Source: Kiritimatiellia bacterium (GTDB lineage: Bacteria; Verrucomicrobiota; Kiritimatiellia; JAFGHX01). From it: DNA of 44,765 bases. The stretch is taken from contig JAFGHX010000305.1 of the NCBI GenBank assembly GCA_016929905.1, positions 1-44,765 of the forward strand, given 5' to 3'. Positions 14,990 through 22,093 of the stretch are shown here, one piece after another. The notes under the pieces are model-generated. The model was not told the origin of the DNA and made no database searches. It saw only the letters and a list, made by a program, of their open reading frames with translations. The position numbers and the translations under genes are program-made. Position 1 is the first letter of the stretch, and the number at the start of each line of letters is the position of its first letter.

Positions 14990-17416
14990 TTACGGCGTTT
15001 CCAATGCTTTGAGCGCGGCGCGAATGCGGTCGGCCAGCGCCGTATTCCCGGCGCGTTCGGCGTGGGTGAGCGCGGTGCGCGCCGCCTGCAGGGCGTCGTC
15101 GCGCCGGCCCTCGGCGGCAAGCCGGGCGACCTGTTCCACGTGCACTTTCGCGAGGTTGTTGTGCGCGGTCGCCGAGCCGGGACTGGCCGCGAGGCCCTGC
15201 GAGAAATGCGCGATCGCCTCCTCGGTTCGCCCCTGCTGCGCGAGCAGTGCGCCGAGGTTGTTGAGCGCGTCCGCATGGCCGGGCCGGATACGGATGGCCT
15301 CCGAGTAGTGCCGCACGGCCGCGGCCAGGTCCCCCATCCGGGCGCGGATGGCGCCCAGGTTGCTGTGCGCGTCGGCGGAGCCGGGCGAGAGTTCGAGCGT
15401 GCGCGAGAAGTGGCGCGCCGCCTCCTCGGTCCTGGCGGCCTGCGCGAAGAGGACGCCGAGCCGGTTGTGCGTGTCGGCGTCGTCGGGCCGCGCGTTCAGG
15501 ATGGCGGAGTAGTGTTGGGCGGCCTGCTCCACCATGCCCTGCCGGCCCAGCGCCAGGGCGAGTTGCTGATGCGCCGGCAGCAGGTCGGGCGCGGCCTCGA
15601 GCGCACTGGAGAAATGGGCGAGTGCCGCCGCCTCGGCCCCCCGTGCGGCGAGCAGGCGGCCGAGCCGGTAGTGGGCCGGGCCGGACCGGGGCTGGCGCTC
15701 GATCGCCCGGGAATAGTGCAGGCACGCTTCGGCCGGCCGGGCGCCGGCCTCGAGCACGCGCGCCAGGTTGTAGTGGATCTGCGGGTAGTCCGGATCGAGC
15801 CGGATCGCCTCGGAGTAGTGCGTGATGGCGTCGGCGTGCCGATTCAGCTTCGAAAGGGCGGCGCCGAGATTGTTGTGCACGTCGGCGGCGTCCGGCAGCA
15901 GGAGCAGCGCCTGCGAGTAGTGTTGGGCGGCCTGCTCGTATTTCGCTTCTTCCATCAGCACGTTGCCCAGATTGATGTTCGTGGCGGCCGGCAACCGTTC
16001 GACGGGCACCATGCGCCAGTTGGCGCCCAGCGCCGTGAGAACGAGCAGCGCGCTGCCCACGAGCAGGACGCCCCGGCGTTTGGCTTTGAGCAGCGCCGCA
16101 GCTCGCACGACGGCCGCGGCGGCGAACAGCACGAGCACGGGCACCATCGGATAGCGGTACCGGGCGAACACATAGAACAGCGTGACACTGCCTGCGATAC
16201 CGCCGAGGACCAGGTACAGGATCCAGAGCCGGTCGCGCCGGTCCCAGGTGGCGGCGAGCCCGAAGAACGCCAGAGGGCAGATGACCCCGAAGTGCAGGAC
16301 CCAGGACAGGGCGCGCAGCAGGCACGAGGCGTTGCGATAGGTCTGGATGTCTTCGGCGTCCGACAGCTCCGCCGCGTTCCAGACGAGGAACCACTTGCGC
16401 ACCATGAGCAGGACCCAGTCCGCGGGTTGAGCACGGATGTAGGCCAGCGCCTTGCCGGACCAGTACGCGGACACTTCGCCGGGCCGGAGTTTCCGGCCCA
16501 GTGCGGCTTCCGCGAGTTCGGTGGCGTCGCGCCGCTCGAATTCCGGGCTGCCGCGACCCGGCTTCAGCGGTACATACAGGCCGGTCGCCTCTTCGTTGTT
16601 GCCGATATAGACGTTCGGTCCGAACTGCGCGGTGGTGAGCAGGAAGTCGCCGCCGACCACTCTGTTTCGCACGGCGACGGGCAGGAGCACGAGCGCCATG
16701 CCCGCCGTGAACAGCGCGGCTCGTGCCACACGCCGCCGCCAGGGCACGGCCCGGCAACAGAGCGTGAGCCAGAGCAGCACGAGGAAATAGAGCACAAGCG
16801 CATTCTCACGCGTCAGAGAAAAGGCGCCCAGCACGATACCGGCGCCGAGCAGGCCGGTCCGGGCCATCTCGCGTCGGTCCCGCGCCAGGCGGGCGAGCGC
16901 AAGGAGCAGCAGCGTCGTGAACAGCAGCCCCAGCACCGCCTTCTGGATGAGGCCGTCGAAAAAGACAGCCGGTGGGTAGAGGGCGAGCAGAAGGCCCGCC
17001 ACGATGCCCGTGCGCCGGTCGAGAAACGTGCGGGCCGCCGCGGCCAGAAGCACGCAGGAGAACGCGCCGATCACGATCTGGACAAGCCGCGCGGTGAACA
17101 GGCCGCGGCCGAAAACGGTGTAGACCAGGCCGAGGAAATACGGGTATAGCGGGGCCTGATAGAACGTGTCGCAGCCCAGCCAGTCGCCGGCCGCAATGCG
17201 TTGCGCCCAACCGTCGTAAGCGCGTGCGTCCACCATCAGGGCGGAGAAGATGGGCGCCTTTCGGATCTCCAGCAGGTAGATCAGCCGCACCGCAAACGCG
17301 AGCAGGAAGATCAACAGCGGCGCGAGCCAGGCCCGCGCCGGCCGGGCATGGCGTTCCGCCGGCGGCTCGGCCCGGGACGGCTGCGCGGGTTTTATTTCTT
17401 GCCCCTTTTTTTTCAT
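14990..17416 (-). CDS. PMT-type (GT-C) membrane glycosyltransferase with C-terminal TPR repeats
   Basis: About 808 residues from the ATG at 17416; no ribosome site is seen there. The first 500 residues have around 10 membrane helices starting LLIFLLAFAVRLIYLL. The first external loop carries MVDARAYDGWAQRI and FYQAPLYPYFLG, the acidic and Pro-rich signatures of PMT_2/ArnT-like enzymes that use polyprenyl-phosphate sugars. From about 510 to the end there are eight TPR units plus a partial one, each with an HYSEA-like core (THYSEAIRLDPDY, RHYSEAIRIRPGH). The TPRs would lie in the periplasm or cytoplasm depending on helix number. It is divergent from a second TPR glycosyltransferase. Likely role: glycosylation of exported proteins. 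Confidence 0.8.
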   Translation of the reverse strand: MKKKGQEIKPAQPSRAEPPAERHARPARAWLAPLLIFLLAFAVRLIYLLEIRKAPIFSALMVDARAYDGWAQRIAAGDWLGCDTFYQAPLYPYFLGLVYTVFGRGLFTARLVQIVIGAFSCVLLAAAARTFLDRRTGIVAGLLLALYPPAVFFDGLIQKAVLGLLFTTLLLLALARLARDRREMARTGLLGAGIVLGAFSLTRENALVLYFLVLLWLTLCCRAVPWRRRVARAALFTAGMALVLLPVAVRNRVVGGDFLLTTAQFGPNVYIGNNEEATGLYVPLKPGRGSPEFERRDATELAEAALGRKLRPGEVSAYWSGKALAYIRAQPADWVLLMVRKWFLVWNAAELSDAEDIQTYRNASCLLRALSWVLHFGVICPLAFFGLAATWDRRDRLWILYLVLGGIAGSVTLFYVFARYRYPMVPVLVLFAAAAVVRAAALLKAKRRGVLLVGSALLVLTALGANWRMVPVERLPAATNINLGNVLMEEAKYEQAAQHYSQALLLLPDAADVHNNLGAALSKLNRHADAITHYSEAIRLDPDYPQIHYNLARVLEAGARPAEACLHYSRAIERQPRSGPAHYRLGRLLAARGAEAAALAHFSSALEAAPDLLPAHQQLALALGRQGMVEQAAQHYSAILNARPDDADTHNRLGVLFAQAARTEEAARHFSRTLELSPGSADAHSNLGAIRARMGDLAAAVRHYSEAIRIRPGHADALNNLGALLAQQGRTEEAIAHFSQGLAASPGSATAHNNLAKVHVEQVARLAAEGRRDDALQAARTALTHAERAGNTALADRIRAALKALETP

Positions 17417-17510
17417 CCGAAAAAAGTGTAAAAACGGCCGAAACGCTCCCGCATTCTGTCGTATTCGGCGGGGAAATGCAACCGGGATGGTTGACGAGGA
17501 AGAGCGCGCC

Positions 17511-19724
17511 ATGAAGAAACGAGACGGGGCAGCCCTGGCATCGGCCGCGGCTATCGTCGTGTTGGGGGTGCTGGGCTACAGCAACACGTTGCGGGCGGAA
17601 TTCCACTTTGATGACCGGCCCTCGATCGTGGAGAACCCCGGCATCCGCAGTCTGCGCAACGTCACGCGGCTGTCGAAGGCGTATCCGAGCCGGTTCATCG
17701 GCTATCTGACGTTTGCGCTGAATTACCGGTACGGCGGGCTGGATGTGCGCGGTTACCACGCCGTGAACCTCTTGATCCATATCGTGAACGGCCTGCTCGT
17801 CTGGCGGCTTGTGCGCCAGTTCCTGCGGGTGACCGGCCCGCCGCCTGCCGGCGATTCGAACGGCACCGTCGCGTCCGCCGGCGATCCGCGGCTTCAGGCG
17901 GGCCTGGCGCTGTTCGCCGGTCTGCTCTTCGTGGCGCACCCGGTCCAGACGCAGGCGGTCACCTATGTCATCCAGCGGGTGACGTCCCTGGCCGCCCTGT
18001 TCTACCTGCTGGCCATGACGCTGTATATGGACGCGGCCGCCGCGCGTGCGCGATTGAACGCCCGGTTCTTCGCGTGCACCGCGCTGGCGCTGCTGGCAAC
18101 GCTGCTGGCCATGTTCACGAAGGAGGCGGCATTCACGCTGCCCATCGCGCTGGTCCTGCTTGAGCTGTGTTTCCTGCGTTCGTCCGCGGCCGCCCGCCGA
18201 AAGCGGATCTTCTTCCTGCTGCCGTTCCTGTTGACGCTGCTCGTCATCCCGCTTACGGGCCTGATCTCCGCCCGCATGCCGATCGGCCTGGCCGCGGAGC
18301 ACCGCTTCATCTCGCCCTGGCAGTACCTGTTCACGCAGTTCAATGTCGTGCGTACGTATCTGCGCCTGCTCTTCGTCCCCATCGGTCAGAACCTGGATTA
18401 CGACTACCCCACGGCCGAGTCGCTGCTGGAGCTGCCGACCGTGTTGTCGATGCTGTTGGTCCTGGCTCTGTTGGCGTTCGGGCTCGCGGCCGTGAAGCGG
18501 AACGCGCTGGTCGGGTTCGGGATCCTGTTCTTCTTCTTGGCGCTGGCGGTGGAGTCGACGGTGATTCCGCTGCGGGACGTCATCTTCGAGCATCGCCTCT
18601 ACCTGCCGCTGTTCGGCGCCGTCACGGCGTTTGCGGGCGGAGCGGCGCCGTGGCTTGCGCGGCCGGCCGGCGGCCGCCTTCCGACACGGCGCCGCGCCTG
18701 TGCCGCCGCGTTGGGGCTTTTGCTGGTCGTCGCCGCGGGCGCGGGCGCCTACCTGCGCAATCGCGTGTGGAAGGACGAAGTGTCGCTGTGGACCGACGCG
18801 GTGACGAAATCACCTGCGAAACCGCGGCCCCATTACAACCTGGGCGTGGCGCTGATGAAGGCGGGCGAGACGGAGCAGGCGCGCTACCAATACTCCAAGG
18901 CGCTGGCCCTGCGGCCCGACTACGCGGAGGCGCACGTGAATCTCGGCAGCTCGTTCGCGCTCGAGCAGAAGTATGACCGGGCCATGTATCACTACTCGCG
19001 CGCACTGCGCGTCGATCCGTACTATCCCGACGGGCACAACAGCCTGGGCGCGATCCTTTACCAGCGCGGCCAGACCGAGCGCGCGATCCAGCATTTCTCG
19101 AAAGCGATCCGGGCCAATTTCTACTTCCCCGACGCGCATTACAACCTGGGCGTGGCTCTGGCCGCCGCCGGCCGCGCGGAGCAGGCGCTTTCCCACTACT
19201 ACGCGGTTCTGCGCCTGGACCCGACGAACGTCCATGCACACTCCGGGGCAGGCCAATGCCTCACGCAGCTCGGGAAACTGGACGGGGCGATGTGGCATTA
19301 TTCGGAAGCGCTCAGGATCAAGCCCGATTTCGCCAACGCCCGCAACAACCTGGGCGCCGCCTTCGCGCAGCAGGGCAAGACGGCTGAGGCGAAGCGGGAA
19401 TATTCCGAGGCGCTGCGGGTCGACCCGAACTTCGCCGACGCGCACAACAACCTCGCCATCGTCCTGGCGCAGACGGGAGAGCCGAACGCCGCGCGGTATC
19501 ACTACTCCGAAGCGCTGCGCATCCATCCCCGCTTCGCGAAGGCGCACAACAACCTGGGCGCCCTGTTCGCGAACCAGAAAGCCTACGACGCCGCGATCGC
19601 GCATTTCCGCGAGGCGCTCCGCATCGATCCCGCCTACGCCTCCGCCCGGCTGAGCTTGAGCAAGGCCCTGCAGTTGAAGAAGGAGCGCGAGGAGAAGGCA
19701 GGCGGCACCGGCGACGCAGAGTAG
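17511..19724 (+). CDS. TMTC-like O-mannosyltransferase-family membrane protein with C-terminal TPR repeats
   Basis: 737 residues from the ATG at 17511, preceded by GAGGAAGAG. The first loop has FHFDDRPSIVENPGI, matching the acidic DD motif of the TMTC family. A DUF1736-like segment lies near 245-305 (LISARMPIGLAAEHRFISPWQY, VPIGQNLDYDYP). About ten hydrophobic helices lead to eight TPRs from roughly residue 437 (PHYNLGVALMKAGETEQARY onward, 34-residue period). Eukaryotic TMTC proteins O-mannosylate cadherins; bacterial relatives are mostly uncharacterised. The stop codon TAG falls inside the AGTAGAAG end of a dispersed repeat, so the repeat may have set the C-terminus. The promoter region is shared with the divergent PMT gene. 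Confidence 0.82.
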   Translation: MKKRDGAALASAAAIVVLGVLGYSNTLRAEFHFDDRPSIVENPGIRSLRNVTRLSKAYPSRFIGYLTFALNYRYGGLDVRGYHAVNLLIHIVNGLLVWRLVRQFLRVTGPPPAGDSNGTVASAGDPRLQAGLALFAGLLFVAHPVQTQAVTYVIQRVTSLAALFYLLAMTLYMDAAAARARLNARFFACTALALLATLLAMFTKEAAFTLPIALVLLELCFLRSSAAARRKRIFFLLPFLLTLLVIPLTGLISARMPIGLAAEHRFISPWQYLFTQFNVVRTYLRLLFVPIGQNLDYDYPTAESLLELPTVLSMLLVLALLAFGLAAVKRNALVGFGILFFFLALAVESTVIPLRDVIFEHRLYLPLFGAVTAFAGGAAPWLARPAGGRLPTRRRACAAALGLLLVVAAGAGAYLRNRVWKDEVSLWTDAVTKSPAKPRPHYNLGVALMKAGETEQARYQYSKALALRPDYAEAHVNLGSSFALEQKYDRAMYHYSRALRVDPYYPDGHNSLGAILYQRGQTERAIQHFSKAIRANFYFPDAHYNLGVALAAAGRAEQALSHYYAVLRLDPTNVHAHSGAGQCLTQLGKLDGAMWHYSEALRIKPDFANARNNLGAAFAQQGKTAEAKREYSEALRVDPNFADAHNNLAIVLAQTGEPNAARYHYSEALRIHPRFAKAHNNLGALFANQKAYDAAIAHFREALRIDPAYASARLSLSKALQLKKEREEKAGGTGDAE

Positions 19725-19869
19725 AAGAGCCGTCTCGTCTCTTCCTGCCGGCGGCACCCCGTGCCGCCGGGGTATCCGTATCCGGGGAGCGGCCGGGCCT
19801 TCGGCCCGGGGAAAACGGCGAGCCGCCTTCGCGCGGGCGCTTCGGCGCGCCAGGGACACCGCTTCTACT
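19720..19869. repeat. Dispersed repeat, copy 2 (AGTAGAAG-ended palindromic element)
   Basis: It starts AGTAGAAGAGCCGTC and ends CGCTTCTACT, the same ends as the copy at 4565-4699. Three internal hairpins are seen: GGCGGCAC-CCC-GTGCCGCC, GGGCC-TTCG-GCCC, and GCGCGGGCGCTTCGGCGCGCC. The middle hairpin and the CTCTTCCT segment are shared with copy 1. The element carries the stop codon of the upstream TPR gene (TAG, 19722-19724), so insertion was into or at the end of that gene. Its hairpins may also serve as terminator for both flanking convergent genes. Confidence 0.65.
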
Positions 19870-19888
19870 CTCGAGTCTCAAGCAACGC

Positions 19889-20239
19889 CTACCGGCTTCT
19901 CAACTCGAAGGCGGGTATCGCCGCGCTGAGTTCCCGGCTGAGCTTCGCTTTGATCTCTTCCTCGTGCTTGGCCAGCATCTCGTAGAGCTTGTCATACACG
20001 TAACGGATGTCCACCCTCACTTCCAGAATACCCCATGCGGCCGTCCGTTCGCCCGGATCGGCGGGTGCATCGAAGGCGAGCGTCAACTCGGGTTGTGCCG
20101 GCCAGCGGGCGCGGAACGCCGCCTCGAAAAGCGGGTCCCACGTCCCCGCGCCCTCGATGGAGACGTAGAGGGTCCGCGGAGCGGCGCGGGGAAATATGGG
20201 GTCGACAGCACCGGTGCGAATAGTGTACCAGAGGAGCAT
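19889..20239 (-). CDS. Hypothetical protein (about 116 aa)
   Basis: I do not recognise this protein. The ATG at 20239 is preferred; a GTG at 20281 would add 14 residues, and neither has a clear ribosome site. The product is soluble, with a beta-rich first half (TLYVSIEGAGTWDPLFEAAFRARW, PELTLAFDAP) and a charged C-terminal helix (YVYDKLYEMLAKHEEEIKAKLSREL). There is no signal peptide or membrane segment. It is divergent from the AraC-type regulator and ends about 20 bp from the dispersed repeat. Confidence 0.5.
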   Translation of the reverse strand: MLLWYTIRTGAVDPIFPRAAPRTLYVSIEGAGTWDPLFEAAFRARWPAQPELTLAFDAPADPGERTAAWGILEVRVDIRYVYDKLYEMLAKHEEEIKAKLSRELSAAIPAFELRSR

Positions 20240-20298
20240 TGCGGCTTGCCCCCGGACACGCAGGTCTTCATGCGTAGGCACAAGACTCGGCAGGAGCC

Positions 20299-21120
20299 AT
20301 GAACACGTTCATCGAAGATGTGCTCGTCAGTACGGATTTCTGGACGACGGGAGTGCGCAGACACTATTGCGACGAGAGTTGGCAATGGGAGAACCGAACC
20401 CTGGACGACTACGACATCTGGCACGTGGCCGATGGGGCCGGCGAGATACGGATCAATGACGGCACCTGGCCCATGCGCCGGGGCATGCTGTTCATCTTCG
20501 CGCCCGACGACGTGGTGACCGCGGCCCAGGACCTGTCTCACAGGCTCGTTGTGGACTACTGCCACTTCAGCGCCGGCGGGAAGACGACGCTGTTCAACGC
20601 CTGCCTGCGCCTGCCGTCCGCGTTCGGCGCGGAGGACGGCGTCGTGCCCCGTCTTTTCGAGCGCGCGCTGGCCGACGAGGAACGGGGGCCGGCGCGCAAG
20701 CTTGCACGGAAGGTCTTTCTGTTGCGCCTGCTCCGATACCTGCTCGAGAAGGGCGCGATCGGCATGCGCGCGGATACCTCCGCCGGCAACAGCAGTTACC
20801 GCATGCTCAGGCGGCTGACGGAGTTCGCCGAACAGAACCTCTCGCGCCGGATCCTGCTCGCGGATCTGGCGCAGGCCGTCGCCAGCAACAGAACAACGGT
20901 CACGCGCCTGTTCAAGACCTACCTGCGCCAGACCCCGCACCAGTATGTCAGTCGGCTGAAGATCGAGCGGGCCCGGGAGATGCTGGCCCGCGGGACACCC
21001 GCCAAGGAGGCGGCCGACCGGCTCGGGTTCAGCGATGTCTACGCCTTCAGCAAACTGTTCAAGAAGATCGAGAAGGTGACCCCCGGCCAGTTTGTCCGGG
21101 GCTTGAGCGTTCAAGGTTGA
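20299..21120 (+). CDS. AraC-family transcriptional regulator
   Basis: This 273-residue protein starts at an ATG with GCAGGAG upstream. Residues 1-100 form a cupin-like ligand-sensing domain (YDIWHVADGAGEIRINDGTW, MRRGMLFIFAPDDV). The C-terminal 100 residues carry the paired AraC helix-turn-helix: ILLADLAQAVASNRTTVTRLFK, then the signature ending GFSDVYAFSKLFKKIEKVTPGQF. This layout is typical of regulators of sugar-use genes. Its targets are not evident; it is divergent from a small unknown gene and precedes the DeoR gene by 99 bp. Confidence 0.92.
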   Translation: MNTFIEDVLVSTDFWTTGVRRHYCDESWQWENRTLDDYDIWHVADGAGEIRINDGTWPMRRGMLFIFAPDDVVTAAQDLSHRLVVDYCHFSAGGKTTLFNACLRLPSAFGAEDGVVPRLFERALADEERGPARKLARKVFLLRLLRYLLEKGAIGMRADTSAGNSSYRMLRRLTEFAEQNLSRRILLADLAQAVASNRTTVTRLFKTYLRQTPHQYVSRLKIERAREMLARGTPAKEAADRLGFSDVYAFSKLFKKIEKVTPGQFVRGLSVQG

Positions 21121-21163
21121 CCCGGCCCCGCCCCCCCGTATTGCCTCTCTCCGATTTTTTTGC

Positions 21164-21192
21164 TTGCATTTGATCGCAAAAGATCATATATA
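21164..21192 (+). promoter_or_regulatory. Promoter with embedded palindromic operator for the DeoR gene
   Basis: A -35-like TTGCAT (21164-21169) and a -10-like TATATA (21187-21192) are 17 bp apart. Between them is the inverted repeat TGATC-GCAAAA-GATCA (21171-21186), placed to block RNA polymerase. The leader to the ATG at 21220 is about 20 nt and lacks a Shine-Dalgarno. Autorepression by the DeoR protein is the simplest reading, but no binding data can be inferred from sequence alone. Confidence 0.5.
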
Positions 21193-21219
21193 TTCACAAT
21201 CAATCATAAACCGTCACTC

Positions 21220-21999
21220 ATGAAAACGGGATATCCCAAGGATCTGGCGCCGGAACGCTCGGAGAAGATGCGGCGCATTCTGAAGCAGCACCGCATTGTG
21301 CGGGTGGAACAGTTCTGCCGGGATCTGGCGGTATCGCCGGCCACGGTGCGGCGCGACCTGGCGCGGCTGGAGGCGAACGGCGAGCTGCGGCGTGTGCACG
21401 GCGGGGCGGTGCTGGTGCAGAGCCGGCTGGACGAGCCGCTGTTCGAAGACAAGGCACACATGGCCCCGGACGAGAAGCGGCGGATCGCGCGCGGGGCGCT
21501 GGCGTACATCAAGCCGAGCGACACGATCTATCTGGACGGCGGCAGCACGGTACTGGAACTGGCGCGGCTGCTTCACGATCTGCCGACCCTGACGGTGACG
21601 ACCAACTCGCTGCGCGTGGCGGTGGAATTGGCCGGCGGCGGCCCGCGCGTCATCCTGGTCGGCGGCGAGCTGCGCCGGTTGAGCCAGACGTTTGTCGGCG
21701 CGCTCACGGAGTGCACCCTGGAGCGGCTGCACGTGGATACCGCGTTCATGGGCACGGTGGGGCTCTGCGCCGAGCACGGCATGACCACAACCGATCCCAG
21801 AGAGTCGTTCACCAAGAGCCTGAGCATGGCGCATGCCGGGCAGGTCGTCCTGCTGGCCGACAGCAGCAAGATGGGCAAGGTTTCGTTTGCCAGGTTCGGA
21901 GATCTGTCGAACGTGCATGTATGGATCACCGACCGGGGCGCGCGCCGCAAGGAACTTGCCGCCTTGCGCAAGAAGGGGTTGAAGGTGGTGCTGGTGTGA
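21220..21999 (+). CDS. DeoR-family transcriptional regulator
   Basis: About 259 residues from the ATG at 21220. The N-terminal winged helix-turn-helix (about 15-65) has VSPATVRRDLARLEANGELRRVHGGAV, the DeoR signature. The remainder is the sugar-phosphate-binding DeoRC domain with IYLDGGSTVLELARLL, TVTTNSLRVAVELA, VGGELRRLSQTFVG and VVLLADSSKMGK. Members usually repress catabolic operons and are released by a phosphorylated sugar. The 2-oxoacid dehydrogenase genes begin 94 bp downstream on the same strand and are the likely targets. The regulator may control its own promoter through the palindrome upstream. Confidence 0.93.
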   Translation: MKTGYPKDLAPERSEKMRRILKQHRIVRVEQFCRDLAVSPATVRRDLARLEANGELRRVHGGAVLVQSRLDEPLFEDKAHMAPDEKRRIARGALAYIKPSDTIYLDGGSTVLELARLLHDLPTLTVTTNSLRVAVELAGGGPRVILVGGELRRLSQTFVGALTECTLERLHVDTAFMGTVGLCAEHGMTTTDPRESFTKSLSMAHAGQVVLLADSSKMGKVSFARFGDLSNVHVWITDRGARRKELAALRKKGLKVVLV

Positions 22000-22047
22000 A
22001 GGGCGTGCCGGGTGCCGGACCGTGTCCGCCGCAGCCCCGGCGAAGGC

Positions 22048-22089
22048 GGATGCCGGATGCCGGATAACGGATAACGAATAACGGAGGGG
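22048..22089 (+). repeat. Tandem heptamer repeat leading into a Shine-Dalgarno
   Basis: Five 7-bp units run head to tail: GGATGCC twice, GGATAAC twice and GAATAAC once. They are followed in register by GGAGGGG (22083-22089), which serves as ribosome site for the E1 gene at 22094. Gain or loss of units would change the leader but not the site's distance to the ATG. Confidence 0.55.
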
Positions 22090-22093
22090 CGAA

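Noticed and set aside
14765..17149. 794-codon plus-strand frame
   Set aside because: Antisense of the TPR glycosyltransferase; Arg/Gly/Glu-rich repeats simply mirror the TPR codons.
16806..18593. 595-codon minus-strand frame spanning the divergent promoter
   Set aside because: It is antisense to one glycosyltransferase and out of frame with the other, with a Gln/Arg-rich composition typical of a shadow.
18820..19660. Tandem 102-bp DNA repeat, considered as a CRISPR-like or satellite array
   Set aside because: The period is explained by 34-residue TPR units in frame; there are no conserved repeats with unique spacers. No CRISPR array is seen anywhere in the window.
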